Source of the DNA: a bacterium
GTDB taxonomy: Bacteria; Patescibacteriota; Minisyncoccia; Phycocordibacterales; SBAW01
DNA length: 8,334 nucleotides
Direction of reading: 5' to 3'
Assembly (NCBI GenBank): GCA_021813335.1
Contig: JAKALC010000031.1
Span: 1-8,334, forward strand
The notes beneath the pieces are model-generated. The model saw nothing but the letters and a program-made list of their open reading frames with translations, was not told where the DNA came from and made no database searches. This document shows, in pieces, positions 1-5,870 of the stretch; within the stretch, counting starts at the first letter, position 1, and each line of letters opens with the position of its first letter. The translations under genes were made by a program, and so were the position numbers.

Positions 1-40
1 CCGACCTCAGAATTCTGAGGTCGGACCTTAGAATGGGGGC
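1..40. repeat. Palindromic hairpin element, probably the right part of a longer terminator-like palindrome
   Basis: Positions 1-24 are a perfect palindrome: CCGACCTCAGAA (1-12) followed by its exact reverse complement (13-24). A second, mutually exclusive hairpin pairs 12-22 (ATTCTGAGGTC) with 24-34 (GACCTTAGAAT) around G23, with ten Watson-Crick pairs and one G-U. The 12-mer AGGTCGGACCTT (18-29) recurs, reverse-complemented, within the hairpin at 6894-6908. The right side continues as ACCTTAGAATGGGGGC (25-40). If the element is symmetric, the bases just outside the window should read close to GCCCCCATTCTAAGGT. No T-tract follows on the plus strand. A transcription-terminator or intergenic-repeat role is inferred. 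Confidence 0.7.
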
Positions 41-51
41 AATGGGTCGCT

Positions 52-60
52 TTATCCACA
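52..60 (+). promoter_or_regulatory. DnaA-box-like nonamer TTATCCACA
   Basis: TTATCCACA at 52-60 matches the classical high-affinity bacterial DnaA box exactly. It lies 30 bases upstream of the -10 box of the first gene. It is the only exact copy I noticed here, and there is no adjacent AT-rich unwinding region or dnaA/dnaN gene, so it is not evidence of an origin. It may be a regulatory or titration site, or chance. Confidence 0.25.
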
Positions 61-86
61 TATGAACGCTGCGAAGCGGGCCCGCT

Positions 87-95
87 TGCTACAAT
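87..95 (+). promoter_or_regulatory. Extended -10 promoter of the first envelope gene
   Basis: TGC-TACAAT at 87-95 is a TGN-extended -10 element. The expected transcription start is near 102-103, giving a leader of about 35 nt before the ATG at 137. No convincing -35 hexamer lies 16-18 bases upstream. A GTGAGG at 115-120 is about 16 bases from the ATG, too far for a normal Shine-Dalgarno. The same TGN-extended pattern precedes the kinase and aldolase genes. Confidence 0.5.
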
Positions 96-136
96 AGCGG
101 TACCACTCGCGCTCGTGAGGCTTTCATACATAAAAT

Positions 137-700
137 ATGCGTAACGATACTCGCTACGGACTTTGGCTCATCCTCGCCCTCGTCTTTTTGGGGCTCGTCT
201 ATTGGTATGTAAGCGTGCCGCAAGGGGCGATGCGCCCCCCGCCGCCTCTACCGGGCGGCGCCTCTTCGCCGCAGAGCGGCGCGGGACTCTGGACTATGCT
301 CGGTACCGTGGAGAGCGTCGACGGCGATATGGTCACGATCGAAACGATGCCGTCCTCCAAGGGGGCCGCGGCGCAAAAGCGGAGTATCGACATCGGCTCC
401 TCGACAGTCATCGAGCGCGTCGTCCTCAAGGACCAGGCCGAACTGCAGAAAGAATTCGCCGAGTTCAGCGCGCAGGAGAAGGACGGCACGAAAGCCGCGC
501 CGCCGCCGCCCTTCCTTAAGAAGACCATCACGCTCGCCGAACTGAAGAAGGGAGATTGCGTCATCGTTACGCTCGGCGAGGCCGCGGGGGCGGCGGCGCG
601 GCCGACCGCGACCGTCGTCATCGTGCAGCCGCCGACCCTTCCGTTCGCGACGAACGCGATGGTGCCGCAGACGACGGCCGCCGTGGCGTTCGGCGGATGA
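137..700 (+). CDS. Membrane-anchored protein of unknown function (TM helix, Pro-rich linker, small beta domain)
   Basis: I do not recognise a named family. The 187-residue product has a short N-terminal segment with two Arg, one hydrophobic helix at about residues 8-26 and a Pro-rich linker (residues 33-41, RPPPPLPGG). An extracytoplasmic domain follows, opening with LGTVESVDGDMVTIE (55-69). It continues with SSTVIERVV (88-96), a charged helical insertion (98-116), a second PPPP stretch (122-125) and a final strand region ITLAELKKGDCVIV (131-144). The GTV-x-SVDGD-x-VTI opening and LKKGD-x-VIV ending resemble small OB-like beta barrels such as the DUF5666 type, but that is a resemblance by eye. 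The protein is probably N-in/C-out and anchored by the single helix. It shares its whole layout, including STVIE, with the next gene. The ATG at 137 gives the intact TM segment; no Shine-Dalgarno is visible. Confidence 0.8.
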   Translation: MRNDTRYGLWLILALVFLGLVYWYVSVPQGAMRPPPPLPGGASSPQSGAGLWTMLGTVESVDGDMVTIETMPSSKGAAAQKRSIDIGSSTVIERVVLKDQAELQKEFAEFSAQEKDGTKAAPPPPFLKKTITLAELKKGDCVIVTLGEAAGAAARPTATVVIVQPPTLPFATNAMVPQTTAAVAFGG

Positions 701-929
701 GATGAATCGCGCGGTTTTCAACAAAAATTTTCACCGAATGAGAAATGAAATGAAATGATCAGAACATCAGACCGGGTCCGAACATCAGAGAGCCCGTTCG
801 TATCACAACAAACCCGCGGCATCTCTATCCACTCCCATAGCATTGACCGCATTCGACCCCGCAGGATATCGTGATAGGTATAGCCTCTAAGAACTTTCAT
901 AGGGTGCACTAGATAAAAGAATCTACCCA
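701..929. other. 229-nt spacer with short repeats between the two paralogous envelope genes
   Basis: This is the longest gene-free stretch in the window and looks more AT-rich than the flanking genes. It holds three tandem GAAAT units (742-756), an exact 10-bp direct repeat GAACATCAGA at 762-771 and 780-789 (18-base period), and an imperfect repeat GCATTGACC / GCATTCGACC at 840-858. A weak -10-like TATAGC at 879-884 lies 45 bases before the next ATG, similar to the promoter-to-start distance of the first gene, but it lacks a TGN extension. I see no strong terminator hairpin after the stop at 700. No convincing coding sequence is present; the one 70-codon minus-strand frame starts with TTG and looks random. 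Confidence 0.5.
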
Positions 930-1526
930 ATGCTCGCAGAACGTCGAAAAGCTGTCGGTATCTTCATTGCGATCGTAGCGGTCGCAGCCCTCGCCGCCGC
1001 GGCGCTTATGCTGAAAAAAACGCCCGCAGCGCCTCCCGTGCCGGCATCGGCGGGGAAGTCCGCGGAAGTGCTTTCGGTCCTCGGCACGGTCGCGCAAGTC
1101 TCGGGCGCGTCGCTCACGCTTACGAACGTCCGGGATCTGCCCCCGCCTGACCAGGGCGGCGACGGACTGCGAACGGCCCCGGTCACCGTCCTCATCGACA
1201 CCTCGACGGTCATAGAAAAGCTCGTCCAAAAGAGCGATGCGACTATCCGCCGCGAGGCCGCCGCGTACGCCGCCCGCGTGGCGCAATCGACGCCCGAACA
1301 AGCGGCCTTACTCGTGCCGCCGGAGAGCGTGACGCGCGCGCAGATCTCCCTCGGCGATCTCAAGGTCGGCGAACTGGCGCTCGTTATCGCCGCGCAAGAC
1401 ATCGCCGCCTCGACATCGTTCACGGCGGCTCGCGTCGAGCTGCCGCCCTCGTCCGCGTCCGCGCCGCCCCCGACGATCGCGCACCCCAAGACCGTCTCTC
1501 CGGCGACGACGACGCCGCTTCACTAG
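930..1526 (+). CDS. Membrane-anchored protein of unknown function, tandem paralog of the gene at 137
   Basis: The 198-residue product has a basic N-terminus (ERRK, 4-7), a hydrophobic Ala-rich helix at about residues 9-28 followed by KK, and a Pro/Ala linker (31-41). Its domain opens with VLGTVAQVSGASLTLTN (50-66), continues with DTSTVIEKLV (90-99) and a charged helical insertion (100-119), and closes with ISLGDLKVGELALVI (139-153). A low-complexity Pro/Ser/Thr tail follows (167-198). The order and spacing match the gene at 137: LGTV opening, STVIE, helix, then (I)(T/S)L-x-(E/D)LK-x-G. I infer a diverged tandem duplication. The stop is three bases before the next ATG, so it is very likely co-transcribed with the large secreted protein. 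Function is unknown; the placement suggests an envelope role. Confidence 0.8.
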   Translation: MLAERRKAVGIFIAIVAVAALAAAALMLKKTPAAPPVPASAGKSAEVLSVLGTVAQVSGASLTLTNVRDLPPPDQGGDGLRTAPVTVLIDTSTVIEKLVQKSDATIRREAAAYAARVAQSTPEQAALLVPPESVTRAQISLGDLKVGELALVIAAQDIAASTSFTAARVELPPSSASAPPPTIAHPKTVSPATTTPLH

Positions 1527-1529
1527 CTT

Positions 1530-4235
1530 ATGTCGGCCTTTACGAAAACCGCATCGCGCTTCCTGTCAGCCCGCCTCATCGGCGCCGCGTTCCTCGTGCT
1601 CGCGTTCGCGGGCGGGCCGTCTTCCGCGCACGCAGCGGACATTCTCGTCGGTTCGACCTACATCGGCGGCTGGGCGCTCGGCTACAACGACCTCATCAAC
1701 GAGATAAATTACGCCCAGCAGGTGTACACGACCGGCGGATACGCCAGTATGCCGGCGAACCAGCCGTGGCCCAATTCGAATTACGGCTGGTACCAGCTTC
1801 AGGGTAACGGCGGCTCGTACTTCACGCTGAACGGGACGAACATCGGCTCCACGGTGACCGTCATCCATCCCTGGAACGATTGGATAGAGGTGTCGAGCAC
1901 ACTCTGTAAGCCGACGCCGGTCGTTACGGTCACGACCACCGGTTCCGGCGACGCCACGCAGACGTTCTACAGCTACACGGTCGATATGACCGGCTGCAAC
2001 ATCGTCGCGCAGTGGGGCCGGTACAATCAGACGCTCTCGCTCTATCGGATCCCGCCGCCGACCTCGTCGGTCGCCGTGTCGCCGAACCCGGTACCCTACG
2101 GAGGCACGCCGGTATTCACGCTCTCCTCGAGCAATGCGATATATTGCTATGTCTACGTCGACAGTCTTCCCATAGCCCAGGGCTACATCACGTCGGGCAA
2201 TTACACGAACGGAGTCTATGCGCCGGGGTCGCATACCGCGTCGTCGTACTGCTATAACTCCGCGTGGGCGGGCTCGGGCTGGTCGTCGACGCCGTTTACG
2301 GTTAATCCGGCGTCCGTGAACGGCACATGCGCGGCTACGCACTACAACTGCTCGGCCGGTACGAGCATCAATAATAATCCGAACAGCGCGAGCGCCTGGA
2401 CATGGAGCTGCGCTGGTTCGAACGGCGGCACGACCGCTTCGTGCTCCGAGGTGAAAACCTATACCATCACCGCTTCCGCCGGCATAGGTGGCACAATAAG
2501 TCCGAGCGGGACGCAGACCGTCGCCTACGGCGGCAGCCAGTCCTATACCATTGCGCCGAGCGCGGGCTATGTCATTTCCTCTGTCACGGTCGATGGAATG
2601 AGCAAGGGGGCCATCGGCACGTATACGTTCTCGAACGTGACGGGAAGCCACAGTATTTCCGCCTCGTTCTCCGTGCTGCCGCCGACAACGGGAACGGTGG
2701 TCCTTTCCCCGAACCTGTCTTCCGCGCCGTGGACCGTGAGCGGCTGCACCTCGCAGACGGGGACGGGCTCCCGCACGCTCAGCGGAGTCCCGGCGGGCAA
2801 TTGTACGGTCACGTGGGGCGCGGTCGGCGGCTACACGACGCCGCCTTCCGCGGCGCAATATCTCTCGGGCGGCGGCACCGTACAATTTCCGGCGACCTAC
2901 AATCCGGCGCCGCTCCCGGACCTTATCGCGGGCCAGGCGGCGCCGACGACCTCCTTGTTCACCGGCGTTCCGGCGGCGTTCTCCGCGACGATACAGAATA
3001 TCGGCAATGCTTCGACGGGTACGAGTTTCCCCAACTTCTTCCAGGTGGCGACCGTGCCGAACGGGGGAGGCACCGTAACCGATCTGGCGCCCACGACGCT
3101 CGGCGCTTTGCCCCAAGGCGGCATATCGCCGGTAACCTCGCCCTCGTATACCTTCTCGACGCCGGGGATGTACTCCATCCGCGCGTGCGCCAACAAATCG
3201 TCGTCGGCGGGAGGAGTCACCGTGGCGGAATCGAATTCGAACAATAACTGCAGCCCGTCGTGGACGAACGTAAGCGTGGCGCAGAGCTGCGCCCAGAACC
3301 AGGGCTCCCAGTGCACTTCCGCGGGGAACGCGTGCGGGCAGACGAACCAGGGCACGGTGCTCTGTAACGGCAGCTGCAGCGCGCCGACGCCGCCCAACTC
3401 GAGCTGCCCGCTCCCGACCTCCTCGGTCTCCATCTCGCAGAACCCCGTACCTTACGGCGGCAACCCGGGCTTCACGCTCTCTTCGACGAACGCCTACTAC
3501 TGCTATGTGCAAGTCGACTGGAACAATCTTCCCGGAACGCCCGGCTATTTCACCTCGGGCACGTTCTACCACGGACCCTTCACGGCGATAGGCCAGCACC
3601 AAGCGGAGAGCTACTGCTACAATGCCGCGTGGATGGGCTCGGGCTGGTCAACGACGAACTTCACCGTCTCGGCCCCCGTGCCCACGGCGACTCTCTCCGC
3701 GAACCCCTCCGTCCTTACCGGGCAAGGCAATACGAAGACCCAATGGGTCGGCAGCACCAATCTCACCTGGGGCAGTACCAACACGACGTCGTGCACCGGC
3801 TCCAACTTCTCGACCGGCGGCGCGACCCAGGGCAGCGTCGCGGTCCCCATATCATTCACGACGGTGTACGGCGTCACCTGCCAGGGCCTCCCGGGTTCGT
3901 CGCCCGCAAGCGCCTCGTATAGCGCCCTTGTAACCGTGAACTACCCGGCCGCATCGGTCTCCCTTTCGGCGAGCCCGAAGACCGTCCGCCTCAATTCGAC
4001 GACCCAGCTCAGCTGGTCGGCGTCGAGCGTGAAGTCGAACACCTGCACGATCACTCGGCAAGGCGGCGGCTGGAGCCAGTCGCTCGCGAACGCGCCGTCC
4101 GACAGCGGCACCGTAACCTCGCCCTCGATCACCGGGCAGACCGCCTTCACGCTCTCGTGCTCCGGCCTCGACGGAACGACGTCGTCGACCGCGACCGTGT
4201 CCGTGGGCCTCGTCCCGACGGTCAAAGAGATTTAG
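1530..4235 (+). CDS. Large secreted multidomain surface protein (Ig-like, B-repeat-like, CARDB-like modules)
   Basis: The 901-residue product starts with a Sec signal peptide: basic n-region, hydrophobic core at 16-29, and likely cleavage after AHA at 35. Residues 36-175 are a Trp/Tyr-rich region I do not recognise. Module A (177-258) is duplicated as A' (629-713); both have PTSSV, NPVPYGG, FTLSS, YCYV, SYCYN and GSGWS landmarks. Between them are a four-Cys module with WTWSCAGSNGG (264-307), a B-repeat-like domain (311-382, VDG and YTFSNV landmarks), a beta module (388-457), a CARDB-like domain (463-585, ending VAESNSNNNCS) and a Cys-rich link (586-627). Two Ig-like domains follow (717-803, 806-892). 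The C-terminus is VPTVKEI, with no LPXTG motif and no terminal TM helix. Domain names are assigned from recalled family patterns. A role in adhesion or surface structure is inferred. It follows the preceding gene by three bases, and a hairpin follows its stop. Confidence 0.88.
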   Translation: MSAFTKTASRFLSARLIGAAFLVLAFAGGPSSAHAADILVGSTYIGGWALGYNDLINEINYAQQVYTTGGYASMPANQPWPNSNYGWYQLQGNGGSYFTLNGTNIGSTVTVIHPWNDWIEVSSTLCKPTPVVTVTTTGSGDATQTFYSYTVDMTGCNIVAQWGRYNQTLSLYRIPPPTSSVAVSPNPVPYGGTPVFTLSSSNAIYCYVYVDSLPIAQGYITSGNYTNGVYAPGSHTASSYCYNSAWAGSGWSSTPFTVNPASVNGTCAATHYNCSAGTSINNNPNSASAWTWSCAGSNGGTTASCSEVKTYTITASAGIGGTISPSGTQTVAYGGSQSYTIAPSAGYVISSVTVDGMSKGAIGTYTFSNVTGSHSISASFSVLPPTTGTVVLSPNLSSAPWTVSGCTSQTGTGSRTLSGVPAGNCTVTWGAVGGYTTPPSAAQYLSGGGTVQFPATYNPAPLPDLIAGQAAPTTSLFTGVPAAFSATIQNIGNASTGTSFPNFFQVATVPNGGGTVTDLAPTTLGALPQGGISPVTSPSYTFSTPGMYSIRACANKSSSAGGVTVAESNSNNNCSPSWTNVSVAQSCAQNQGSQCTSAGNACGQTNQGTVLCNGSCSAPTPPNSSCPLPTSSVSISQNPVPYGGNPGFTLSSTNAYYCYVQVDWNNLPGTPGYFTSGTFYHGPFTAIGQHQAESYCYNAAWMGSGWSTTNFTVSAPVPTATLSANPSVLTGQGNTKTQWVGSTNLTWGSTNTTSCTGSNFSTGGATQGSVAVPISFTTVYGVTCQGLPGSSPASASYSALVTVNYPAASVSLSASPKTVRLNSTTQLSWSASSVKSNTCTITRQGGGWSQSLANAPSDSGTVTSPSITGQTAFTLSCSGLDGTTSSTATVSVGLVPTVKEI
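2058..2303 (+). repeat. Duplicated ~82-residue module, copy A (within the surface protein)
   Basis: This segment encodes residues 177-258 of the surface protein. Copy A' is encoded at 3414-3668 (residues 629-713, three residues longer in the middle). By eye more than half the positions are identical, including PTSSV, NPVPYGG, FTLSS-x-NA, YCYV-x-VD, SYCYN-x-AW and GSGWS-x-T-x-FTV. The paired Cys in YCY and YCYN suggest one internal disulfide per copy. The copies differ at many synonymous sites, so the duplication is not recent. Confidence 0.8.
3414..3668 (+). repeat. Duplicated module, copy A' (within the surface protein)
   Basis: This segment encodes residues 629-713 and is the partner of the module at 2058-2303. 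Relative to copy A it carries three extra residues around WNNLPGTPG. It is directly followed by the first of two C-terminal Ig-like domains, whereas copy A is followed by the four-Cys module. The duplicated unit has therefore been placed in two different domain contexts. Confidence 0.8.
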
Positions 4236-4264
4236 CGGCGCTCAAGGCCAGGCCTTGAGCGCCG
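4236..4264 (+). terminator. 14-bp hairpin after the surface-protein gene
   Basis: CGGCGCTCAAGGCC (4236-4249) is the exact reverse complement of 4251-4264, around A4250. As RNA it would form a 13-bp stem with a CAG loop. It begins right after the TAG at 4233-4235 and ends 18 bases before the -10 box of the next operon. No T-tract follows, so this is either a U-less terminator, a 3'-end stabiliser or a repeat element. Its core CAAGGCCAGGCCTTG is the same length as, and closely similar to, CAAGGTCCGACCTTG at 6894-6908. Confidence 0.65.
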
Positions 4265-4282
4265 TGAGCGCCAGCTGTGCGC

Positions 4283-4288
4283 TATACT
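4283..4288 (+). promoter_or_regulatory. -10 box of the epimerase-transketolase operon (leaderless type)
   Basis: TATACT at 4283-4288 is separated by only six bases from the ATG at 4295, so transcription should begin at or next to the A of the start codon. No -35 hexamer stands at the usual distance, and no Shine-Dalgarno could fit on a leaderless transcript. The box lies inside the reading frame that would result from an alternative GTG start at 4277, which argues for ATG 4295. Confidence 0.6.
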
Positions 4289-4294
4289 GAGGAT

Positions 4295-4996
4295 ATGGCC
4301 GACATCATTCCGGCGATATTGGAGCCGTCGCTTGAGGCGATCGCGGCGCGGCTTGGGGAAGTGCGCGGCGCCGCGAGGAGCGTGCAGCTCGACGTGGCCG
4401 ACGGCGTGTATGTCCCCAACGCGACCTGGCCTTTCTCGGGCGGCGCGGAGCGTTCGGAATTCGAGCGCATCGCATCCGAAGAAGAAGGCCTGCCGCTCTG
4501 GGAAGACTTCGATTTCGAAGCGGATCTTATGGCCGAGCGGCCTCTCGAGCACGCGCTCAAGTGGATGAGGGCCGGCGCGTCGCGCATCGTCATTCATATA
4601 GGAAGCGGGGGAGCGAAGGAGGCGCTTCAAGCGCTTCAAGAAGCGCGCGGCGAAGGCGCGAGCCTCGCCGTCGAGGTCGGGGTCGCGCTCCGGAGCGGCG
4701 CTTCGGAGCGCGACCTCGAGCCGTTCCGCGGCCTCTACGATTTCATCCAGGTTATGGGCATCGAAAAAGTCGGATTTCAGGGACAGCGCTTCGACGAGCG
4801 CGCCATAATCCTCCTCGAGCGATTGCGAGCGTCGTATCCGGAGAGTACACTGCAAGTTGACGGCGGCATTACGGCGGAGAGGGCGCCCGCTATCGTGCGG
4901 GCGGGCGCGGAGCGCCTCGTCGTCGGCAGCGCCATCTTCGGCAGTTCCGATCCCAAGCGGGCGCTTTCCGAGCTCCGCCGCGCCGCAGCGCTCTAA
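4295..4996 (+). CDS. rpe: Ribulose-phosphate 3-epimerase-like protein with altered metal ligands
   Basis: The 233-residue TIM-barrel protein matches the RPE family, which interconverts D-ribulose-5-phosphate and D-xylulose-5-phosphate. The family landmarks are IIPAILEPS (4-12), LDVADGVYVPN (32-42), DLM (77-79), FIQVMGIEKVGFQGQRF (150-166), VDGGI (188-192) and the phosphate-binding VVGSAIF (209-215). The catalytic Asp pair is retained as D33 and D189. The two His metal ligands of canonical enzymes (H35 and H70 in the human protein) are Q31 and D77 here, and one of the active-site Met residues is A35. The other two are kept (M79, M154). Length is normal for the family. ATG 4295 is preferred over GTG 4277 because the -10 box sits between them. 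It is first in an operon with both transketolase genes (12-nt gap), which supports a pentose phosphate role. A different epimerase or isomerase specificity is possible. Confidence 0.82.
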   Translation: MADIIPAILEPSLEAIAARLGEVRGAARSVQLDVADGVYVPNATWPFSGGAERSEFERIASEEEGLPLWEDFDFEADLMAERPLEHALKWMRAGASRIVIHIGSGGAKEALQALQEARGEGASLAVEVGVALRSGASERDLEPFRGLYDFIQVMGIEKVGFQGQRFDERAIILLERLRASYPESTLQVDGGITAERAPAIVRAGAERLVVGSAIFGSSDPKRALSELRRAAAL

Positions 4997-5008
4997 CACC
5001 GTCGTTCT

Positions 5009-5866
5009 ATGAATCTCACCGACGAACAAACACGCGATATCGAGAAAAAAGCGGCCGCCATCCGCGAGACGATCATCGACTCTCTCGTCGCCGCGGGTTC
5101 GGGGCACACGGCGGGGCCCCTCGGTATGGCGGATATCTTCGCCGCCTTCTATTTCCATATCCTCAACCACAAGCCGCACGAGCCCTTGTGGGAAGAACGC
5201 GACCGCCTTTTTCTCTCGAACGGCCATATCTGCCCCGTGCGCTATGCCGCTATGGCGCACGCCGGATATTTTCCGGTCGAAGAATGCCTGACGCTCCGCA
5301 AATTCGGTTCGCGCCTGCAGGGCCATCCCGAGCGGACGATGCTGCCCGCCGTCGAGACGACCTCGGGCCCTTTGGGCTCGGGGCTCGGACAAGCGGCCGG
5401 CTATGCGTATGCCGCGCGGATGGACGGGCGGAAATTCCGCGTCTACTGCGCGATGTCCGACGGGGAACAGGATGCGGGCAACACCTGGGAGGCGGCGATG
5501 TTCGCCGGCAACAACAAGCTTTCGAACCTGACGGCCGTGATGGATCGCAACAATATCCAGATAAACGGTATGACCGAGAACGTTATGCCGCTTGAGCCCC
5601 TCTCCGATAAGTATCGCGCCTTCGGCTGGCACGTGCTCGAGGTGGACGGCCACAATATCGCGCAGTTCATCGACGCCGTCGACGAGGCGAAGGCCATCTA
5701 TGAGAAGCCGACGATCATCATCGCGCACACTATTCCCGGCAAAGGCGTCCCCGAGATCGAGTTCGACTACCGCTGGCACGGCAAGCCGCCCTCCGCGGAA
5801 GAGGCGAAGAGGTTCATTCACGCGCTCCGGACCTTGAACGGCAAAGTAAAAAGCGAACACGAATAG
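5009..5866 (+). CDS. Transketolase, N-terminal (TPP-binding) subunit
   Basis: This is one half of a split transketolase, which transfers two-carbon ketol units between sugar phosphates using thiamine pyrophosphate. The 285-residue product holds the pyrophosphate-binding domain. Visible landmarks are SGHTAGPLGMADI (31-43, with H33), LSNGHICPVRY (69-79, with H73), GHPE (105-108), TSGPLGSGLGQAAGYA (118-133), SDGEQDAGNTWEAAMFAG (150-167), DRNNIQI (179-185) and the WHGKPP segment near the C-terminus. D151, N181 and I183 have the same spacing as the Mg/TPP ligands D155, N185 and I187 of the E. coli enzyme. The first Gly of the usual GDGE motif is Ser (S150). The length suits an N-terminal subunit and not a full ~650-residue transketolase. 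It starts 12 nt after the epimerase and ends 4 nt before the partner subunit; no Shine-Dalgarno precedes it. Confidence 0.93.
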   Translation: MNLTDEQTRDIEKKAAAIRETIIDSLVAAGSGHTAGPLGMADIFAAFYFHILNHKPHEPLWEERDRLFLSNGHICPVRYAAMAHAGYFPVEECLTLRKFGSRLQGHPERTMLPAVETTSGPLGSGLGQAAGYAYAARMDGRKFRVYCAMSDGEQDAGNTWEAAMFAGNNKLSNLTAVMDRNNIQINGMTENVMPLEPLSDKYRAFGWHVLEVDGHNIAQFIDAVDEAKAIYEKPTIIIAHTIPGKGVPEIEFDYRWHGKPPSAEEAKRFIHALRTLNGKVKSEHE

Positions 5867-5870
5867 CGGT

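Noticed and set aside
1..40. CRISPR repeat or transposon terminal repeat
   Set aside because: There is no regularly spaced repeat-spacer pattern and no transposase or target-site duplication in the window; the element is a single palindrome similar to other gene-end hairpins.
52..60. Replication origin suggested by the TTATCCACA box
   Set aside because: Only one exact DnaA-type box was seen, without an AT-rich unwinding element or replication genes; the related TTATCCCCA at 6851-6859 belongs to an inverted repeat.
718..930. Possible 70-codon minus-strand gene filling the 701-929 spacer
   Set aside because: It uses a TTG start with no promoter or ribosome site, shows no recognisable motif, and contains the direct repeats of the spacer; more likely chance.
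1566..3602. Minus-strand open frame of 678 codons opposite the surface protein
   Set aside because: The product is extremely Arg-rich and low complexity, typical of an antisense frame, and the sense strand has a signal peptide and recognisable domains.
4277..4294. GTG start six codons upstream for the epimerase
   Set aside because: The -10 box TATACT lies within those codons, and family alignment starts at the MADIIPAIL segment, so the ATG at 4295 fits better.
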